The notes under the pieces are model-generated. The model was not told the DNA's origin. It saw only the letters and a list, made by a program, of their open reading frames with translations, and did no database searches. From the NCBI GenBank assembly GCA_035509315.1, contig DATJLS010000033.1, forward strand, positions 1 to 64,000: a stretch of DNA of 64,000 nucleotides, in the 5' to 3' direction. The translations under genes and the position numbers were made by a program. Below, one piece after another: positions 16,744 to 24,872 of this stretch. The stretch is from JAKAWQ01 sp035509315. GTDB taxonomy: Bacteria; Pseudomonadota; Alphaproteobacteria; Acetobacterales; Acetobacteraceae. The stretch's first letter is position 1; each line of letters opens with the position of its first letter.

Positions 16744-17669
16744 CCGGCCCAAAGATCGAAAAGATCGAGGAACTGGCGCCGGCCAAGGTCAATCTCTTCC
16801 TGCATGTGACCGGAAGGCGGCCGGACGGCTATCACACGCTGGACAGCCTAGTCGTTTTTGCGGGTATCGCCGATCGGCTGACGGCGGTTCCCGCGCCCGA
16901 TCTCTCGCTCGAAATCGACGGCCCCTGTGCGGCGGGTCTTTCGCCGGGTGAAGACAATCTCGTCTGCCGGGCGGCGCGCGGGCTGGCCAAGGAAGTGGGC
17001 TGCGCCGCGCGCGCGGCGCTTCGGCTGACGAAAAACCTGCCGCAAGCCGCGGGGCTCGGCGGTGGATCGGCCGATGCGGCCGCGACCCTGCGCCTGCTCG
17101 GCCGGCTGTGGGGGCTGGACAAACCGGACGCGTTGGCCGCGCTCCTCGCCGTGACGCTGGGGGCGGACGTCCCGGTCTGCGTCGCGGGACGCCCAGCCCG
17201 GATGCGCGGTATCGGCGAGATCCTTGGTCCCGCCCCTGCCCTGCCGCCGTTCGGCCTATGCCTGATCAATCCCGGCACGCCCGTGCCCACCGCGCCGGTT
17301 TTCGCCGCGCGCCGCGGACCTTTCTCGCCAGCCGCCTGCCTGCCTCAGGGCTGGGCGGACGCCGCTTCGCTCGCCGTCGATCTCGGGCGCCTCGGCAATG
17401 ATCTCGAAGCGCCCGCGATCTCACTCTGCCCCGCCATCCCTCCGGTCCTTGCCGCGCTCACGGGCCAGCCCCACTGTCTGCTTGCGCGCGTGAGCGGCTC
17501 GGGCGCCACCTGCTTCGGGCTCTTCCCCGATCCGGCTTCGGCCGCCGAAGCGGCGAGCGCGCTCACGCGGCCCGGCTGGTGGTGCTGGGGCGGAGGACCT
17601 GCGGCTCAGACCTGTGTGTCGTCGTCGAAACTGCCCGGATCGAAGTTTCCTGGATCGAGCCCCGCCTGA
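16740..17669 (+). CDS. ispE: 4-diphosphocytidyl-2-C-methyl-D-erythritol kinase (no canonical start codon)
   Basis: GHMP-family kinase of the MEP isoprenoid pathway, which phosphorylates CDP-ME at the 2-position. APAKVNLFLHVTGRRPDGYHTLDSLV, the ATP loop LPQAAGLGGGSADAA, and SGSGATCFGLF near the end are diagnostic. No ATG, GTG or TTG occurs in frame near the expected start. Codons available are ATA at 16740 (overlapping the TAA stop of the TPR gene as ATAA), ATC at 16755 and 16764 (the latter aligned with the usual Met-Glu-Glu) and CTG at 16773. ATA is used here because a single G-to-A change in a normal ATGA overlap would explain it. The 3' end runs 64 bases into the convergent DUF2076 gene. 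Confidence 0.85.
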   Translation: MTGPKIEKIEELAPAKVNLFLHVTGRRPDGYHTLDSLVVFAGIADRLTAVPAPDLSLEIDGPCAAGLSPGEDNLVCRAARGLAKEVGCAARAALRLTKNLPQAAGLGGGSADAAATLRLLGRLWGLDKPDALAALLAVTLGADVPVCVAGRPARMRGIGEILGPAPALPPFGLCLINPGTPVPTAPVFAARRGPFSPAACLPQGWADAASLAVDLGRLGNDLEAPAISLCPAIPPVLAALTGQPHCLLARVSGSGATCFGLFPDPASAAEAASALTRPGWWCWGGGPAAQTCVSSSKLPGSKFPGSSPA

Positions 17670-18457
17670 TTGGGATCGAAATCGGCCTGGGTCGGGTCGA
17701 AGCCGCCTTGCGAGGGATCGAAGCCGCCCTGGCCGGGATCGAACCCCGCCTGGTTCGGATCGAAATTGCCCTGGTTCGGGTCCATCCCCGCATTCGGCCC
17801 CGCATTCGGCCCCGCATTCGGGTCAGCCCAAGGGTTCATATTTGGATCCGCATTCTCGTTGATGATGGTGACATTCTCAGGGGCACCGCCACCGAAGGGA
17901 CTCCCGAAGGCGCCGCCGCCGAACCCGGCATGGGGAGAAAAAAGGCTCATCAGCGCGTTGCCGGCGACAACCCCGCCGGCAACGCCGGCCGCGGTCGCCA
18001 GGGCCGAGCCGAGGAAGCCGGAGCCGCCGCGCTGGAAGAGGCCTGGCTGATATCCCGGCGGGGGATAGGGCGGGGGCCCCGGCTGGGCATATTGCTGGGC
18101 GTATTGCGGTTGCGCCTGGGGCGGAGGGGGCGGCGCGGCGCCGGCACCGCCGAAGAGGCCGGAGAAGAAGCCGCCCCGGGACGGCACGGGCGGCGCGGCC
18201 GGGCGCGCCGCAAGCTGGGACTGAAGCCCGGCGATCCGGCCCTGCGCCGCAGCGAGCGCATGCTCCTGCACGAAGGCCGTCTGGGCAAGGCGATAGCGCG
18301 CCTCGGGATAGCGGGCCAGCAGATCCGCGATCAGCGCATCCGCCTCCGGGTCCACGGGCGGCAAAGGCGCGTTCGTGGTTGGCACCGAGCCGCTGCCGCC
18401 CACGCCGGCAACCCGCTCGATGAAGCGGGTGATGATCTCGCGTTCTTCGTTGGTCAT
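17606..18457 (-). CDS. DUF2076 family protein with C-terminal FDPxQ repeats
   Basis: A 283-residue protein. The N-terminal MTNEEREIITRFIERVAG and the following ADALIADLLARYPEARYRLAQTAFVQEHAL helices define DUF2076, a periplasmic-type family of unknown function. The middle is Pro/Gln/Tyr-rich, then a Gly/Ala hydrophobic segment (FLGSALATAAGVAGGVVAGNALMSLF) that may insert in or lie along the membrane. The C-terminus is low complexity: NAGPNAGPNAG and about seven acidic FDPxQxG units. The ATG at 18457 has AAGGCGGA upstream. It is divergent from glyQ by 146 bases and overlaps ispE tail-to-tail. Confidence 0.85.
   Translation of the reverse strand: MTNEEREIITRFIERVAGVGGSGSVPTTNAPLPPVDPEADALIADLLARYPEARYRLAQTAFVQEHALAAAQGRIAGLQSQLAARPAAPPVPSRGGFFSGLFGGAGAAPPPPPQAQPQYAQQYAQPGPPPYPPPGYQPGLFQRGGSGFLGSALATAAGVAGGVVAGNALMSLFSPHAGFGGGAFGSPFGGGAPENVTIINENADPNMNPWADPNAGPNAGPNAGMDPNQGNFDPNQAGFDPGQGGFDPSQGGFDPTQADFDPNQAGLDPGNFDPGSFDDDTQV
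17637..17823. repeat. In-gene tandem repeats encoding FDPxQxG and PNAG units
   Basis: About seven imperfect 21-base units (each giving Phe-Asp-Pro-x-Gln-x-Gly/Asp on the minus strand) are followed by three near-identical 12-base units giving Pro-Asn-Ala-Gly. Unit lengths are multiples of three, so copy-number change would alter only the tail length. The region overlaps the last codons of ispE. Confidence 0.8.
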
Positions 18458-18603
18458 GATACGGATCCGCCTTTCTCCCAGGCGCCGGATGTGGCGTGAG
18501 GGCTGATCGCAATCAAGCGGGTGAGCCGGCCTTCCCGTTCCTTGCCCGCGCCCGGCGGGGTCCGTAAGCTGCGCCGCAGCATACCGCCGCGGCGGACAAA
18601 TCC

Positions 18604-19470
18604 ATGGACGCGACCAAACCACGCAGTTTTCAGGAACTGGTCCTGCGGATCAGCGCCTTCTGGGCGGAGCAGGGCTGCGTGCTGCTTCAGCCCTATGATG
18701 TCGAGATGGGGGCGGGCACCTTCCATCCGGCGACGACCCTGCGCGCGCTCGGCGAAAAGCCCTGGCGGGCGGCCTATGTCCAGCCCTCGCGCCGGCCGAC
18801 CGACGGGCGCTACGGCGAGAATCCGAACCGGCTCGGCCATTACTATCAGTTCCAGGCGCTTCTGAAGCCGGTGCCGCCTGAGCCGCAGGAGCTTCTGCTG
18901 GCGAGCTACCGGGCGCTCGGGATCGATCCGCTCGCCCACGATATCCGTTTCGTGGAAGACGATTGGGAGAGCCCGACGCTTGGCGCTTGGGGCCTCGGCT
19001 GGGAGGTCTGGTGCGACGGGATGGAGGTGACCCAGTTCACCTATTTCCAGCAGGTGGGCGGGATTCCCTGTGCCCTCCCTTCGGTCGAATACACCTACGG
19101 ACTCGAACGGCTGGCGATGTACGTGCAGGGTGTGGAGAACATCTTCGATCTTGATTTCAACGGCGCGGGCGTGACCTATGGCGATGTCTTCCGCCGCGCC
19201 GAGCGGGAGATGAGCGTCTATAGCTTCGAGCGGGCCGACCCCGAGCTGCTCGCGCGCCATTTCGCCGATGCCGAGCGCGAATGCGCGGCACTGCTCGCGG
19301 CGGGCCTTGCCGTGCCGGCCTATGACCAGTGCATCAAGGCGAGCCATCTCTTCAACCTGCTTGATGCGCGCGGGGTGATCAGCGTTGCCGAGCGGGCGGC
19401 GATGATCGGGCGGGTGCGCGCGCTGGCCAAAGGGTGCTGCGAGGCCTGGCTTGCCGGCGAGAGCGGCTGA
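18604..19470 (+). CDS. glyQ: Glycyl-tRNA synthetase alpha subunit
   Basis: A 288-residue catalytic subunit of the bacterial heterotetrameric glycyl-tRNA synthetase. FQELVLRISAFWAEQGCVLLQPYDVEMGAGTFHPATTLRALG and the YVQPSRRPTDGRYGENPNRLGHYYQFQ segments are nearly invariant in the family, and length is standard. The ATG at 18604 is the family start; the ribosome site is weak. The stop is three bases before glyS, so the two subunits are made from one message. Confidence 0.97.
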   Translation: MDATKPRSFQELVLRISAFWAEQGCVLLQPYDVEMGAGTFHPATTLRALGEKPWRAAYVQPSRRPTDGRYGENPNRLGHYYQFQALLKPVPPEPQELLLASYRALGIDPLAHDIRFVEDDWESPTLGAWGLGWEVWCDGMEVTQFTYFQQVGGIPCALPSVEYTYGLERLAMYVQGVENIFDLDFNGAGVTYGDVFRRAEREMSVYSFERADPELLARHFADAERECAALLAAGLAVPAYDQCIKASHLFNLLDARGVISVAERAAMIGRVRALAKGCCEAWLAGESG

Positions 19471-19473
19471 GCC

Positions 19474-21588
19474 ATGCCCGAGCTGCTGCTCGAACTCCTG
19501 AGTGAGGAGATTCCCGCGCGGATGCAGGACCGCGCCGCGGAAGACCTGGCGCGGCTCCTCAAGGAGGCCCTCGCGCCGCTGGACCTCTCGGCGGTGCGGA
19601 GCTTCCACGGACCGCGGCGGATCGCGCTCGCCGCCGAGCTGGCTTCCGCCCTGCCCGCCCGCCATGTCCGCGAGCGGGGGCCACGCCTCGGTGCGCCCGA
19701 GGCGGCGGTGGCGGGCTTCCTGCGCAAGCACGGCGCGGAGCGGGCGGAGCTGATCGAAGAGGCCGGCTATTGGGTGCTCGAGCGCGAGGAGAAGGCGGTG
19801 CCGACCGCTTCCCGGATCGCCCAGGTGCTGCCGCCCCTGCTGCGGCGCTTCCCGTGGCCGAAATCCATGCGCTGGGACACGAGCAGCTTCACCTGGGTGC
19901 GGCCGCTGCGGCGCATCCTCTGCCTGTTCGATGGCGCGGTGGTGCCCTTCACGCTTGCCGAGAACGGCGATGACGGACACGGGCTCGTTTCGGGCGACCT
20001 GACCGAGGGCCACCGGTTCCATGCATCCGGCGCCTTCGCGGTCCGCTCGGCGAAGGAATGGGAGCGAACGCTCAAGGAGCGCCGTGTCCTTGTCTCGGCG
20101 GAGGAACGGCAGGAACGGATCCGGGCGGAGATCGCGCGGCTCGCGGAGAGGGCGCAGGTCCGGCTCGCTGAGACCGATCCGGCGCTGCTCGCGGAAGTGG
20201 CGGGCCTGGTGGAATGGCCGGTGCCGCTGCTCGGCACGATCGACGCGGCCTTCATGGACCTGCCGCCCGAGGTGATGCAGGTGACGATGCGGCTCAACCA
20301 GCGCTACTTCGCGCTTGCCAAGCCGGACGGCGGCTTCGCGCAAAAATTCGCCTTCGTCGCCAATATCGCGGCGGAGGATGGCGGAGCGGCGATCATCGCC
20401 GGCAATGAGCGCGTGCTGCGCGCGCGGCTTGCGGACGCACGGCATTTCTGGGACCTCGACCGGCATATGCGGCTCGAGGCGCGGGTGCCGAAGCTCGAGC
20501 ATGTGACCTTCCATGCGCGGCTCGGCAGCCAGGGCGCGCGGGTGCGGCGGATCGTCGATCTCGCGCGGGCGATCGCGCCCGCGGTGAAGGCCCCGTCGGC
20601 GCTGGCGGAGCGCGCGGCAGAGCTCGCCAAGGCCGATCTGGTGAGCGGGATGGTCGGCGAGTTCCCCGAGCTGCAAGGCGTGATGGGAAGCTATTACGCG
20701 CTCAACGACAGCGAGCCCGAGAGCGTGGCGGTGGCGATCCGCGAGCATTATGCGCCGAGGGGACCGGAGGATGCGGTGCCCACGGCACCCGTTTCCATTG
20801 CCGTGGCACTTGCCGAAAAGCTCGATCTCCTGTGCGGTTTTTTCGCCGTCGGCGAGAAGCCGACGGGCTCGGCCGATCCTTATGCGTTGCGCCGCGCGGC
20901 CCTCGGCATCATACGCATCGTGCGCGAGAATGGGCTTCGGCTGAAGCTCGTGAAGCTGATCGAACGCTGGCGCGATTTCGCGCGCCTGGAGCATGCGGAG
21001 GAGCGCGCGGTTCGGCCCGAGCCGCGGGCGCTCGAGACATTGCCCGGGCAGGTCCTGCAATTCATCGTCGAGCGCCTGCGCGTGCAGCTCCGCGCCGAGG
21101 GCGCGCGGCACGATGTTCTCGCCGCGGTGTTCGCGGCCAAAGGGGATGCCGGCGAGGACGATGATCTCACGCGGCTCCTTGCGCGCACCAGCGCGGTCGC
21201 GGCCTTGCTCGGGACCGAGACGGGGGCGGACCTGCTCACGGCCTATCGGCGTGCGGCCAATATTCTGAGAATCGAAGAGAAAAAAGACGGCCCGTTCCAC
21301 AAGCGGCCGGACGCCGCGTTGCTGCGCGAGCCGGAAGAGAAGGCGCTGGCAGCAGCGCTCGGCAAGGCGCGGGAAGAAGCGGAGGCAATGCTCAAGGACG
21401 AGCATTTTGAGCGGGCCTTTGAAGTGCTTTCCCCCCTGCGCGGACCGCTCGACGCATTCTTCGACCGGGTCACGGTGAACGCAAAAGAGCCGGAATTGCG
21501 CCGCAATCGGCTGCAACTTCTGCAGGCCTTGCGAAGCACCATCGACCGGATCGCCGATCTTTCAAAGATTGAAGCCCGAGACGAATAG
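19474..21588 (+). CDS. glyS: Glycyl-tRNA synthetase beta subunit
   Basis: A 704-residue beta subunit for tRNA recognition. MPELLLELLSEEIPARMQDRA, the FPKSMRW-like FPWPKSMRWDTSSFTWVRPLRRIL and LADARHFWDLDRHMRLEARV are characteristic, and a C-terminal anticodon-binding region is present (ADPYALRRAALGIIRIV). Length is normal. Its stop codon is part of a 15-base tandem repeat, so identical in-frame stops recur downstream. ppdK follows after 53 bases. Confidence 0.96.
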   Translation: MPELLLELLSEEIPARMQDRAAEDLARLLKEALAPLDLSAVRSFHGPRRIALAAELASALPARHVRERGPRLGAPEAAVAGFLRKHGAERAELIEEAGYWVLEREEKAVPTASRIAQVLPPLLRRFPWPKSMRWDTSSFTWVRPLRRILCLFDGAVVPFTLAENGDDGHGLVSGDLTEGHRFHASGAFAVRSAKEWERTLKERRVLVSAEERQERIRAEIARLAERAQVRLAETDPALLAEVAGLVEWPVPLLGTIDAAFMDLPPEVMQVTMRLNQRYFALAKPDGGFAQKFAFVANIAAEDGGAAIIAGNERVLRARLADARHFWDLDRHMRLEARVPKLEHVTFHARLGSQGARVRRIVDLARAIAPAVKAPSALAERAAELAKADLVSGMVGEFPELQGVMGSYYALNDSEPESVAVAIREHYAPRGPEDAVPTAPVSIAVALAEKLDLLCGFFAVGEKPTGSADPYALRRAALGIIRIVRENGLRLKLVKLIERWRDFARLEHAEERAVRPEPRALETLPGQVLQFIVERLRVQLRAEGARHDVLAAVFAAKGDAGEDDDLTRLLARTSAVAALLGTETGADLLTAYRRAANILRIEEKKDGPFHKRPDAALLREPEEKALAAALGKAREEAEAMLKDEHFERAFEVLSPLRGPLDAFFDRVTVNAKEPELRRNRLQLLQALRSTIDRIADLSKIEARDE

Positions 21589-21635
21589 GCCAGGGACAAA
21601 TAGGCCAGGGACAAATAGGCCAGGGACAAATAGGA
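21584..21635. repeat. 15-base tandem repeat across the glyS stop
   Basis: Three exact units (21584-21598, 21599-21613, 21614-21628) of AATAGGCCAGGGACA plus a seven-base partial copy. Each unit supplies an in-frame TAG for glyS, and the last copy brings an AGGA close to the ppdK start. Confidence 0.95.
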
Positions 21636-21641
21636 ACGAGC

Positions 21642-24326
21642 ATGACCAAGTGGGTCTATAGCTTCGGTGCCGGCCTCTCCGAGGGGCGGGCCGATATGCG
21701 CAACCTTCTCGGCGGCAAGGGCGCGAACCTCGCCGAGATGGCCTCGATCGGCCTGCCGGTCCCGCCCGGCTTCACCATCACGACCGAGGTCTGCAGCGTT
21801 TATTACCGCAATGACCGGCAATATCCGGACGAATTGCAGGCGGAGGTGGCGGCTGCCATGCGCCGTGTCGAGGAAGCAACCGGACGACGGTTCGGTGATC
21901 GGCGTCAGCCTCTGCTCGTCTCGGTGCGTTCGGGCGCGCGCGCCTCGATGCCGGGAATGATGGATACGGTGCTCAATCTCGGCCTCAATGACGCGACCGT
22001 GGAAGGGCTTGGCGCGAGCGCGAAGGATACCCGCTTCGCCTGGGACAGCTATCGCCGCTTCATCCAGATGTACGGCAATGTCGTGCTCGATGTCGATCAT
22101 CACCGCTTCGAGGAAATTCTCGAGCATGTGCGTGAGGATGTAGGGGCCAGCGCCGACCCCGAGCTTGCCGCGCAGGACTGGCATCGCGTGGTCGCCGCAT
22201 ACAAGGACCTTGTGGAGGCGGAGACGGGAAGACCGTTCCCGCAGGACCCGGAGGAGCAGCTTTGGGGCGCGATTGGCGCGGTGTTCGGCAGCTGGATGAA
22301 CCCGCGCGCCATCACCTATCGCCGCCTGCATGAGATCCCGGCCGACTGGGGCACCGCGGTCAATGTGCAGGCCATGGTGTTCGGCAACATGGGCGAGGAT
22401 TGCGCCACGGGGGTCTGCTTCACCCGCGACCCTTCGACCGGCGAGAATGTTTTCTTCGGTGAGTATCTCGTCAATGCGCAGGGTGAGGACGTGGTCGCCG
22501 GCATCCGCACGCCGGCACCGCTTTCCAGGGCGCGCGGCAAGGAAGACGAGCGCAGCATGGAGGAGGCGCTGCCGCGGGCTTATCGCGAACTCTGCGCGGT
22601 GCGGGAAACGCTCGAGCGGCATTATCGTGATATGCAGGATATCGAGTTCACGATCGAGCGCGGCCGGCTCTATCTCTTGCAGACGCGCAACGGCAAGCGG
22701 ACCGCGGCGGCGAGCCTGCGGATCGCGGTCGAGATGGCCCGGGAAGGCCTGATCGAGGAGAGCGAGGCGGTCTCAAGGGTCGATCCGGCGAATCTCGACC
22801 AGCTTCTCCATCCGACTCTCGATCCGAACGCGCCACGCAAGCTGCTTTCGCGCGGCCTGCCTGCAAGCCCCGGCGCCGCCTCGGGCACGGTGGTGTTCAG
22901 CGCCGACGAGGCGGAGATGCGTGCGGCGCGCGGCGAGGCCGTGGTGCTGGTGCGGGTCGAGACGAGCCCCGAGGATATTCACGGCATGCATGCCGCGAAG
23001 GGCGTTCTGACGACGCGCGGAGGCATGACCAGCCATGCCGCGGTGGTGGCGCGCGGCATGGGGCGGCCCTGCGTCGCGGGCGCGGGCGGCATCACGGTCG
23101 ATTACGGCGCGCAGACACTTTCGGCCGGCGGGATCACGGTGCGTGAGGGCGAGACAATCACGCTCGACGGTGCGACCGGAGAGGTGTTCGTGGGCACGGT
23201 CGCGATGGTCGAGCCTCAACTCTCGGGCGATTTCGTGACGTTGATGGAATGGGCCGACCGTTTCCGCAGGCTCGGCGTGCGGGCCAATGCGGAAACTCCG
23301 CTCGATGCCGAGACCGCGCGGCGATTCGGCGCGGAAGGGATCGGACTCTGCCGCACCGAACACATGTTCTTCGAGCCGGAGCGGATCGGCGCGGTGCGGC
23401 AGATGATCATGGCGGCGGACGAGGCGGGGCGGCGCGCGGCGCTCTCGCGGCTGCTGCCGTTCCAGCGTGAGGATTTCATCGCCCTCTTCCGGATCATGAC
23501 CGGCCTGCCGGTGACGATCCGGCTGCTCGATCCGCCGCTTCATGAATTCCTGCCCCATGCCGAGGCAGAGCTCGAGGAGGTCGCCGGGGCGCTTGGTACC
23601 GATGTCGAGGCGATGCGCCGGCGCATGGCGGAGCTTGCGGAGGCCAATCCGATGCTCGGGCATCGCGGCTGCCGGCTCGGGATCACCTACCCCGAAATCT
23701 ATGCCATGCAGGCGCGCGCGATCTTCGAGGCGGCGATCGCGGTCGGGCGCGAGACGGGCAACGCGCCACTGCCGGAGATCATGATTCCGCTGGTGGCAAC
23801 GCGGCGCGAGCTTGAGATCACGCGCAGCCAGGTGGAACGGGTGGCGAAGCAGGTCTTCTTCGAGACCGGCCAGGAGACGCCCTATACCATCGGCACGATG
23901 ATCGAGCTGCCGCGCGCGGCGCTGACGGCCGACCAGATCGCTGAAGCCGCCGATTTCTTCAGCTTCGGAACCAACGATCTCACCCAGACCACCTTCGGTC
24001 TTTCGCGCGACGATGCAGGGAAATTCCTTCCCCACTATATCGAGGCGGGTGTGCTGGCGAAGGACCCGTTCGTCTCGATCGATACCGAGGGTGTTGGAGC
24101 ATTGATGCAGATTGCCGTCGAAAAGGGCCGTGCTGCCAAGCCCGGCCTCAAGCTCGGTATTTGCGGCGAGCATGGGGGCGACCCGGCGAGCGTCGCGTTC
24201 TGCGAAGCAACGGGGCTCGATTACGTCTCCTGCAGCCCGTACCGGGTGCCGGTGGCGCGGCTTGCGGCCGCGCAGGCCGCGATCGCGGCCGGGCGCACGG
24301 AGGTCATGGCAGCCTCGACGGTGTAA
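21642..24326 (+). CDS. ppdK: Pyruvate, phosphate dikinase
   Basis: An 894-residue enzyme interconverting pyruvate + ATP + phosphate with phosphoenolpyruvate + AMP + pyrophosphate. The N-terminal nucleotide-grasp domain begins WVYSFGAGLSEGRADMRNLLGGKGANLAEM; the swivelling phosphohistidine is in GGMTSHAAVVARGMG; the C-terminal PEP/pyruvate barrel holds TIGTMIELPRAAL, FFSFGTNDLTQ and CGEHGGDP. It is full length. Transcription probably comes through glyQS, an association common in alphaproteobacteria. The ATG at 21642 has AGGA six bases upstream, inside the end of the repeat. Confidence 0.97.
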   Translation: MTKWVYSFGAGLSEGRADMRNLLGGKGANLAEMASIGLPVPPGFTITTEVCSVYYRNDRQYPDELQAEVAAAMRRVEEATGRRFGDRRQPLLVSVRSGARASMPGMMDTVLNLGLNDATVEGLGASAKDTRFAWDSYRRFIQMYGNVVLDVDHHRFEEILEHVREDVGASADPELAAQDWHRVVAAYKDLVEAETGRPFPQDPEEQLWGAIGAVFGSWMNPRAITYRRLHEIPADWGTAVNVQAMVFGNMGEDCATGVCFTRDPSTGENVFFGEYLVNAQGEDVVAGIRTPAPLSRARGKEDERSMEEALPRAYRELCAVRETLERHYRDMQDIEFTIERGRLYLLQTRNGKRTAAASLRIAVEMAREGLIEESEAVSRVDPANLDQLLHPTLDPNAPRKLLSRGLPASPGAASGTVVFSADEAEMRAARGEAVVLVRVETSPEDIHGMHAAKGVLTTRGGMTSHAAVVARGMGRPCVAGAGGITVDYGAQTLSAGGITVREGETITLDGATGEVFVGTVAMVEPQLSGDFVTLMEWADRFRRLGVRANAETPLDAETARRFGAEGIGLCRTEHMFFEPERIGAVRQMIMAADEAGRRAALSRLLPFQREDFIALFRIMTGLPVTIRLLDPPLHEFLPHAEAELEEVAGALGTDVEAMRRRMAELAEANPMLGHRGCRLGITYPEIYAMQARAIFEAAIAVGRETGNAPLPEIMIPLVATRRELEITRSQVERVAKQVFFETGQETPYTIGTMIELPRAALTADQIAEAADFFSFGTNDLTQTTFGLSRDDAGKFLPHYIEAGVLAKDPFVSIDTEGVGALMQIAVEKGRAAKPGLKLGICGEHGGDPASVAFCEATGLDYVSCSPYRVPVARLAAAQAAIAAGRTEVMAASTV

Positions 24327-24872
24327 GCTTCTCCCTGATTTTTCAAGCGGAGCGCCTTGCCCAGATGACACCCGAACCCGTCTTCAGGGAACCGATGCCC
24401 AAACATTATGGGGAGCGGCTTCCGAACGGGCTCCGCACCCGCTTCGACCCGGAGACCTATGCGGAATCGCGTGCGCTGTCGCGGGATCAGGGCGTGTCGG
24501 CCACGTGGACGCGTCTCCGCCATTCCTGAAATTGGAGAAGCGTCCCGCAGTGCACGCCGCGCGGGGCAAGCCGGACGCGGCAATCGAACAATGCGGCGAC
24601 AATTCCCTTCATGCCGCCCCCGAACGAGAGCATGACCGTTATCGTGACCTTCCCGGCGAAATTGGCGAAATCGAACCGCCTGACATGGTCCTCCATCCCT
24701 TGCTCGTGGAAAGGAAGCTTTGGCGATGAGACCATCCCTCTGGTTCATCAAGACCAACGACCAGGTTTTCAATCTCGGCCCGGCTCGGATCCCCGTCGAA
24801 GTCCCCTCATTGGAAGTATCTCAAGGACCAGTCCCGCAAAAGCCAATGCGACACCGGATTCGAATGTACCAA
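24327..24872. other. Gene-poor stretch between ppdK and the giant sensor
   Basis: About 545 bases. The only forward frame of note is a 54-codon one at 24365-24529 (listed separately). A leftward 82-codon frame at 24487-24735 has no recognisable motif. The right part is the 3' flank of the sensor gene; no T-tailed hairpin was found. Confidence 0.4.
24365..24529 (+). CDS. Possible small hypothetical protein (54 residues)
   Basis: An ATG 38 bases past the ppdK stop opens a 54-codon frame rich in Arg, Pro and Glu with no membrane segment. A GGAG lies 11 bases upstream, too far for a good site. It reads like the N-terminus of a normal protein that ends early (RLPNGLRTRFDPETYAESRAL), so it may be a gene fragment. 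No family is recognised. Confidence 0.3.
   Translation: MTPEPVFREPMPKHYGERLPNGLRTRFDPETYAESRALSRDQGVSATWTRLRHS

Noticed and set aside
18454..21516. A 1020-codon open frame antisense to glyQ and glyS
   Set aside because: It is the mirror of strongly conserved genes in very GC-rich DNA, is Arg/His/Pro-rich and shows no family motif.
24487..24735. An 82-codon leftward frame downstream of ppdK
   Set aside because: It has some hydrophobic character, but no ribosome site or recognisable motif, and it overlaps the other small frame.
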